42,556 bases of DNA from Mesorhizobium sp. (lineage in GTDB: Bacteria; Pseudomonadota; Alphaproteobacteria; Rhizobiales; Rhizobiaceae), in assembly GCF_004962925.1 (NCBI RefSeq), contig NZ_SUEO01000002.1:79756-122311 (forward strand), read 5' to 3'. The notes under the pieces were generated by a model, which worked only from the letters and a program-made list of their open reading frames with translations, did not search any database and had not been told where the DNA came from. Position numbers and translations under genes: made by a program. This document shows positions 38,316-42,556 of this stretch, one piece after another (positions within the stretch are counted from its first letter, which is position 1; every line of letters starts with the position of its first letter).

Positions 38316-39728
38316 TCAGGAGAAGCTGTCGTAGCCGGCACGGCCCTCGTCGAGAAGCCGCCTGATCACCGCGAGACCATGCGCTAAGTCCTCTCGCCGT
38401 TCGGGCTGTGACACGCCAAAGCGGACGCCATGGAAAACCTGTTCGGAGCGCCCCGCCTTGAACTCGTCCTCATCGTCGATCAGCACGCCATGCTCGAGGC
38501 AGGCTTGCTTGAAGGTGCCGGAAAGCCATGGATCGGGCAAAGTGAGCCAAACGAAGGGCACGTTATCCAACGCCTTGAAGTCGAAGCCGTCGAGTGTCTC
38601 GCGAACGATCCCTATGCGCGCGCTGATTTCGGCAATGCTGCGTTTGCGCATCTCGCTGGCCCGGCCGGACAGCACCAGCCGGCTGCCCACCTCTGCCAGC
38701 AGGAAGGCGAGGCCGCCGGTCATCATCTTGTGGGCGACCCTGATGCGGTGGCGATAGGCCGGCGGGCAGGCTAGCCAGCCGCTACGAACACCCGCCGCGA
38801 CCGATTTCGACAGGCCGCCGGCAACGATTGTCCGTTCCGGCGCATATTCGGCGAGCAACGGTGTTGGGTCGTCTGTCATGCCGCCATAGAGATCATCCTC
38901 AATCAGGACGACATTGTATTGACGGGCGACGCGCGCGATGGCCTCGCGGCGCGTTGCCGACAGCGTCACCAATGTCGGGTTCTTGGCCGTCGGCATCAGG
39001 AACATTATTTTCGGATGTTTTTGCGCACAGACGCGCTCGAAATCATCGGGATCGATGCCTTCGTCGTCCGCCGCCACCAATGCGGTCCGGCGCCCGATCA
39101 GGCCGGCGCTGCGGGAAATCTGCGAGTAGGTGAGGTGCTCGAAGACAACATAGTCGCCGGGAGTGGTGAGCCCTGCAATTGCTGCCATCACCGCGGCATG
39201 GGTGCCGAGCGTCGGAACGATGGTATCCGCGGTCGGGCGAAAGGAATTGCGCGACAGCCAGCTTCTGCCGGCCTCAAACCAGCGGTCCGGGAAATCGCGC
39301 GTGTAGCTTGAAATCTCGTGAGGGTAGTCCTGCGTTGTGCGCGAAAGCATATCGGCGACAATGGCGCCCTGGCCAATGTCGGGCGCGGCCGTGCTGTCGA
39401 GGCGCAGTTTGTCGCGAGGCGCATCGAAGTAGCGCGTGCCTTGCTCGACGGGTTCCAGGAAATCCGGCTTCGCGACATCCGGGCGCTGCGTCAGGACATA
39501 GGTCCCGCGCCCAACTTCGCCGCTGACCAGTCCGCGTTCCCGCAGCAGCTGGTAAGCCCTGCCGACAGTGCCGACGGTCGTGCCGATATCGTATGCCAGA
39601 TCCCGTTGCGGCGGCAGTTTTGTCCCTGCATCGATCACGCCCCGATCGATGTCCGTTTCAATGGAATCCGCCAACCGCTGATAGAGCGGGCCGGTGCCTG
39701 TGGTGAGATCTGGAAGCCAACTTGTCAT
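38316..39728 (-). CDS. MocR-type GntR/aminotransferase transcriptional regulator
   Basis: A 470-residue fusion. The N-terminal GntR winged helix (about residues 12-80, TKLPPQRDLAYDIGTTVGTVGRAYQLL split over two helices) is joined to a class I aminotransferase fold. The latter has the PLP-contact segments PTLGTHAAVMAAI, LMPTAKNPT and the Lys of GGLSKSVAAGVRSGW. MocR proteins sense PLP or amino-acid-PLP adducts and typically control B6 or amino-acid genes. Its location about 6 kb from the B6 island is suggestive, but no target motif is seen. It diverges from the DUF1127 gene. Confidence 0.88.
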   Translation of the reverse strand: MTSWLPDLTTGTGPLYQRLADSIETDIDRGVIDAGTKLPPQRDLAYDIGTTVGTVGRAYQLLRERGLVSGEVGRGTYVLTQRPDVAKPDFLEPVEQGTRYFDAPRDKLRLDSTAAPDIGQGAIVADMLSRTTQDYPHEISSYTRDFPDRWFEAGRSWLSRNSFRPTADTIVPTLGTHAAVMAAIAGLTTPGDYVVFEHLTYSQISRSAGLIGRRTALVAADDEGIDPDDFERVCAQKHPKIMFLMPTAKNPTLVTLSATRREAIARVARQYNVVLIEDDLYGGMTDDPTPLLAEYAPERTIVAGGLSKSVAAGVRSGWLACPPAYRHRIRVAHKMMTGGLAFLLAEVGSRLVLSGRASEMRKRSIAEISARIGIVRETLDGFDFKALDNVPFVWLTLPDPWLSGTFKQACLEHGVLIDDEDEFKAGRSEQVFHGVRFGVSQPERREDLAHGLAVIRRLLDEGRAGYDSFS

Positions 39729-39822
39729 GGTAACAATTTTCTATATTGCGCCGGAATATGAGTCAATACATATGAAACGTCTGGCAAAAAAAGGGTACAA
39801 TCGCAGATATTGGCGGAAAACA
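39729..39822. promoter_or_regulatory. Divergent promoter region between the MocR-type gene and the DUF1127 gene
   Basis: On the minus strand TTGACT is followed after 17 bases by TAGAAA (or after 15 by TATAGA), a plausible promoter for the MocR-type gene. MocR proteins usually act on adjacent divergent promoters, so an operator is expected in this 94-base AT-rich region, but I could not define one. Confidence 0.4.
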
Positions 39823-40068
39823 ATGGATACAATCGACACAACTCACTATGCAGAAGCTGAGTTACGGACTGCGCGGCCATCAGGTCGGAGGACCTATGTC
39901 AATCGTCTCGTCCGCGTGGTCAGATCGCTTTTCATGTGGATCGGCACCATGGTCGATCGTCGGCGGAGCCGGCTGGTACTGCTGGAGATGACGGACGATC
40001 AGCTCAAGGACATAGGCATCTCCCGCTCCGATGCCCACCGTGAGGGTTTGCGGCCGTTCTGGGACTGA
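39823..40068 (+). CDS. DUF1127 (YjiS-like) small protein
   Basis: An 81-residue protein. Its second half carries the DUF1127 pattern: a basic amphipathic helix (RRRSRLVLLEMTDDQLKDIG) followed by ISRSDAHREGLRPFW. Alphaproteobacterial DUF1127 proteins are small Arg-rich RNA-associated or regulatory proteins, some affecting phosphate or C1 metabolism. No specific role can be given here. ATG 39823 is chosen for its GGAAAA leader; an in-frame ATG at 39772 would add an unusual basic extension. It diverges from the MocR-type regulator. Confidence 0.8.
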   Translation: MDTIDTTHYAEAELRTARPSGRRTYVNRLVRVVRSLFMWIGTMVDRRRSRLVLLEMTDDQLKDIGISRSDAHREGLRPFWD

Positions 40069-40186
40069 GAATGCGTCGTCACGGTGACGGAAAGTTTCTC
40101 GGCGGATTCCATGGAATTGCTCCCATGCGGCATAAAGCAGGATAAAATCCCACTGTTTGCTCGGCTCAATCAAACCGAAAAGCTCG

Positions 40187-41596
40187 CTACTCCGCTGCTT
40201 CCGCCCGAGAAGGTAGCCGCAGCCATTCGCGGCAGTCGGCCAGCGCGCGCGACGTCACTGCACGCCGTTTGGCGACGGTCTTGTCCTTGCCGCGCAGGCG
40301 CTTTCCCTCGGATTTCGGTGCTTCCACCGGAGGGAACAGGCCGAAATTGACATTCATCGGCTGGAAGGAGCGCTTTCCCGGTTCGTCGTCGGAAACGATA
40401 TGACCGCCGGTGATATGGTTGAGCAGCGCGCCAAAGGCTGTGGTCATCGGCGGCAGCGCCGGCGCGTGGCCCAGCCGCTCGGCGGCGGCAAAGCGCCCGG
40501 CAAGCAGGCCGATGGCGGCACTTTCGACATAGCCCTCGCAGCCGGTGATCTGGCCGGCAAAGCGCAGGCCGGGCCGCGATTTCAACTGCAGCGAATGGTC
40601 AAGCAGCGTCGGCGAATTGATATAGGTGTTGCGGTGCAGGCCGCCGAGGCGGGCGAAGTCGGCGTTTTCGAGCCCCGGGATGGTGCGGAACACGCGCACC
40701 TGCTCGGCGTGCTTCAGCTTGGTCTGGAAGCCGACCATGTTGTAGAGCGTGCCCAACGCATTGTCCTGGCGAAGCTGCACGACGGCATAGGCCTTCACCG
40801 ATGGATTGTGCGCATTGGTCAGCCCCATCGGCTTCATCGGCCCATGGCGCAGTGTCTCGACGCCGCGCTCGGCCATGATCTCGATCGGCAGGCAGCCGTC
40901 GAAATAGGGCGTGCCTTCCCATTGCTTGAATTCGGTTTTCTGGCCATCGACAAGCGCCTGCACGAAAGCAAAGTACTGCTCCTTGTCCATCGGGCAGTTG
41001 ATGTAATCCTTGCCGGTGCCGCCGGGCCCGACCTTGTCGTAGCGTGACTGGAACCAGCAAATGTCCATGTCGATCGTGTCGAAATGGACGATCGGTGCGA
41101 TAGCATCGAAGAAGGCGAGCGCATCGGCGCCGGTCACTTCGGCGATCGATTGGGCGAGCCCAGGTGCGGTCAACGGGCCGGTGGCGATAATCGCCTGGTC
41201 CCAGTCCGCAGGCGGCAGACCGGGCACTTCCTCGCGCTGGATGGTGATGAGCGGGTGCGCTTCGAGCTTGTTGGTCACCGCTTGCGAAAACCCGTCGCGG
41301 TCGACGGCAAGCGCGCCGCCGGCCGGCACCTGGTGGGCATCGCCAGCGCTCATGATCAGCGAACCGGCCAGCCGCATTTCGGCGTGCAGCAGGCCGACGG
41401 CGTTGGTTTGCGCATCGTCGGAACGGAAGGAATTGGAACAGACGAGCTCGGCCAGCCCATCCGTCTTGTGCGCATCGGTGCCGCGCACGGGACGCATTTC
41501 ATGCAGGACGACGGGAACGCCGGCTTCGGCCGCCTGCCAAGCGGCTTCGGAGCCGGCGAGGCCGCCGCCGATGACGTGAATGGGGTTCTTGTTCAT
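40187..41596 (-). CDS. trmFO: tRNA m5U54 methyltransferase TrmFO (folate/FAD-dependent)
   Basis: Forms 5-methyluridine at position 54 of tRNA using methylenetetrahydrofolate as carbon donor and FADH2 as reductant. The 469-residue protein begins with the FAD-binding [21 protein letters not shown]. It has the family's catalytic-Cys region [19 protein letters not shown] and the [10 protein letters not shown] block near the C terminus. ATG 41596 is chosen; in-frame codons upstream add residues not seen in the family. No strong ribosome-binding site is visible. The neighbours do not indicate an operon. Confidence 0.95.
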   Translation of the reverse strand: MNKNPIHVIGGGLAGSEAAWQAAEAGVPVVLHEMRPVRGTDAHKTDGLAELVCSNSFRSDDAQTNAVGLLHAEMRLAGSLIMSAGDAHQVPAGGALAVDRDGFSQAVTNKLEAHPLITIQREEVPGLPPADWDQAIIATGPLTAPGLAQSIAEVTGADALAFFDAIAPIVHFDTIDMDICWFQSRYDKVGPGGTGKDYINCPMDKEQYFAFVQALVDGQKTEFKQWEGTPYFDGCLPIEIMAERGVETLRHGPMKPMGLTNAHNPSVKAYAVVQLRQDNALGTLYNMVGFQTKLKHAEQVRVFRTIPGLENADFARLGGLHRNTYINSPTLLDHSLQLKSRPGLRFAGQITGCEGYVESAAIGLLAGRFAAAERLGHAPALPPMTTAFGALLNHITGGHIVSDDEPGKRSFQPMNVNFGLFPPVEAPKSEGKRLRGKDKTVAKRRAVTSRALADCREWLRLPSRAEAAE

Positions 41597-41689
41597 GAGC
41601 GCCGAAATAGTCGCTTGTAGCTGCGATTGCAATCGCCCGAGGTCGCCGCGCTGTTGGCGCCAAGTGCTGCAATCGTCTACTGTTGGAGA

Positions 41690-42298
41690 ATGGACGGGAG
41701 CCTCGGGATATTTGCCAGAGCGACCTTTCTGACAGTCGTGATCGCCATGGGCGGATCAGCGGCCGCCGGCGAACTGGCCGCGACGGCCTCCAAGCGGATC
41801 CCCATATGCCACGGCTACAGCTGCAACTATCGCACGATGCTGGCGCTTGGCCCCGGCGACGGCGCGCGTTTCCGCTCCATCCTGCGTGCGGGCGCGGGTT
41901 CGCCCCAAGCCGAGCGTTCCGCTGTTAAGAAAGCTGTCCGCTATTTCGAGCAGCGCATTTTCCGGGCCATCGGCGTTCGCGATCTGCCGCAGTCGGAATT
42001 CGGTGCATCGCGCATCGGGGGCCAGATGGATTGTGTCGACGAAGCGACCAATACGCATGCGCTGCTGGTCTACCTTGCCGAGCGAAAATTGCTCAGGTTT
42101 CACCAGGTCGAGGACAATGCCTCGCGAGGCCTGTTTGTCGATGGGCGCTATCCCCATTGGACGGCGGTGATCAGCGACCGCCGGGGCACCGAATGGGTGG
42201 TGGATTCCTGGTATGCGGCGATGGGCGGCGCGCCGGACATTTTTCCGCTGAGCCAGTGGAAGAAACGGGGCGTGCTGGAAAGCGGTGCGCTGGACTGA
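41690..42298 (+). CDS. Exported protein with possible Cys-His-Asp triad
   Basis: A 202-residue protein with a signal sequence (hydrophobic residues 8-22, AAA-G cleavage region). The mature domain has a possible disulphide (Cys40 and Cys45 in [10 protein letters not shown]). Its second half reads [20 protein letters not shown] with Cys115, YPHWTAVI with His156 and WVVDSWY with Asp172. The order C-H-D and the spacing resemble transglutaminase-like/papain-fold cysteine hydrolases, but the family assignment is my inference. The GGAG of TTGGAGA lies very close to ATG 41690. It is divergent from trmFO. Confidence 0.65.
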   Translation: MDGSLGIFARATFLTVVIAMGGSAAAGELAATASKRIPICHGYSCNYRTMLALGPGDGARFRSILRAGAGSPQAERSAVKKAVRYFEQRIFRAIGVRDLPQSEFGASRIGGQMDCVDEATNTHALLVYLAERKLLRFHQVEDNASRGLFVDGRYPHWTAVISDRRGTEWVVDSWYAAMGGAPDIFPLSQWKKRGVLESGALD

Positions 42299-42356
42299 CG
42301 ACAGGGACGTCCCGCCAAAACGGCTCTCCCAAAATCCCCCTCAGAGTGCCTGACCC

Positions 42357-42508
42357 TGAAAACAACAACACCCGCCGGGGGAGGAGGTCCGGCGGGTGTC
42401 GTTTTGCTGGCCGATCCTCGGGAGGAGGTGAAGATCGACCGTATTCGTCATCGCCGGGGAGGAGGTCGGCTTTGACGAAATTCCTTTCGCCTGATGAGGG
42501 GGGCGAAA
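42357..42508 (-). ncRNA. Array of stem-loops with anti-Shine-Dalgarno loops (cuckoo-type sRNA)
   Basis: Three hairpins (42444-42479, 42409-42440, 42368-42399) each present the identical 10-base loop, ACCTCCTCCC on the minus strand, on stems of different sequence. Stem changes keep pairing while the loop is fixed, a sign of selection on RNA. The last hairpin (11-bp stem) is followed by TGTTGTTTTC, a minus-strand terminator. A fourth hairpin (42485-42508) has a related 10-base loop CCCCTCATCA. The loops match the CCUCCUCCC motif of alphaproteobacterial cuckoo/CcsR RNAs, which can pair with ribosome-binding sites. It is not in an operon with the neighbouring gene. Confidence 0.75.
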
Positions 42509-42512
42509 CCCC

Positions 42513-42540
42513 AGGACGAAACTCGTTTCGTCCTTTTAAA
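42513..42540 (+). terminator. Hairpin with T tract at the window end
   Basis: AGGACGAAA (42513-42521) pairs with TTTCGTCCT (42526-42534) around CTCG and is followed by TTTAAA on the plus strand. It may end plus-strand transcription, or be a fifth structured element of the RNA array. It is 215 bases past the nearest plus-strand gene. Confidence 0.5.
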
Positions 42541-42556
42541 CAGCGCCCGCCGCGGG

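Overview
The window looks like a chromosomal segment of an alphaproteobacterium of the order Rhizobiales, most likely Mesorhizobium. The DNA is GC-rich. The housekeeping genes (recA, alaS, icd, murI, rpsD, purL, bolA, grxD, trmFO) are rhizobial in type. The vitamin B6 enzymes closely resemble, from memory, those characterised in Mesorhizobium loti. Intergenic palindromes of the rhizobial RPE type are present.

Layout. (1) Positions 1-12624 are mainly housekeeping: the 5' end of a PfkB-type kinase (minus), recA with a LexA-box promoter, alaS, a PhzF-like protein, a GST (minus), icd (minus), a TrmJ-like RNA methyltransferase, murI, a DUF3008 protein, a small secreted His-Gly protein (minus), rpsD, ttcA and an inositol-monophosphatase-like gene. 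(2) Positions 12671-32378 are a catabolic island of about 20 kb centred on vitamin B6: a frameshifted GMC oxidase (probable pyridoxine 4-oxidase) and a GntR repressor (both minus). These diverge from a second GMC dehydrogenase (probable 4-pyridoxate dehydrogenase). An operon then carries a gentisate/salicylate-dioxygenase-like cupin, a His-rich LVIVD propeller protein, RidA, a GST, a 3-hydroxyacyl-CoA-dehydrogenase-like enzyme (probable FHMPC dehydrogenase) and an NMT1/THI5-type ABC importer. A second operon carries a BMP-type ABC importer, 4-pyridoxolactonase, pyridoxamine-pyruvate aminotransferase and pyridoxal 4-dehydrogenase. (3) Positions 32453-42298 return to housekeeping and small genes: a secreted protein, a Bcr/CflA-type efflux pump, grxD, a DUF2233 protein, bolA, purL, a MocR-type regulator, a DUF1127 protein, trmFO and a secreted protein with a possible Cys-His-Asp triad. 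(4) The last 200 bases hold, on the minus strand, three tandem stem-loops that each show an anti-Shine-Dalgarno loop (ACCTCCTCCC), like a cuckoo-type small RNA.

How the genes fit together. Imported B6 vitamers would be converted to pyridoxal (aminotransferase, oxidase), then to 4-pyridoxolactone, 4-pyridoxate, the 5-aldehyde (FHMPC) and the dicarboxylate (HMPDC). In the classical pathway I, HMPDC is decarboxylated, opened by a flavin monooxygenase (MHPCO) and hydrolysed by an amidohydrolase. None of those three genes is in this window. In their place sit a cupin ring-cleavage dioxygenase, a GST, a RidA imine deaminase and an LVIVD protein. HMPDC has a hydroxyl ortho to a carboxylate, the arrangement that salicylate-type cupin dioxygenases cleave, and its C3-C4 cleavage would yield an imine of pyruvate, which suits RidA. 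This suggests a possibly undescribed alternative lower pathway for vitamin B6. A 13-bp motif shared by the repressor/dehydrogenase promoter region and the cupin promoter region is the likely operator linking the two.
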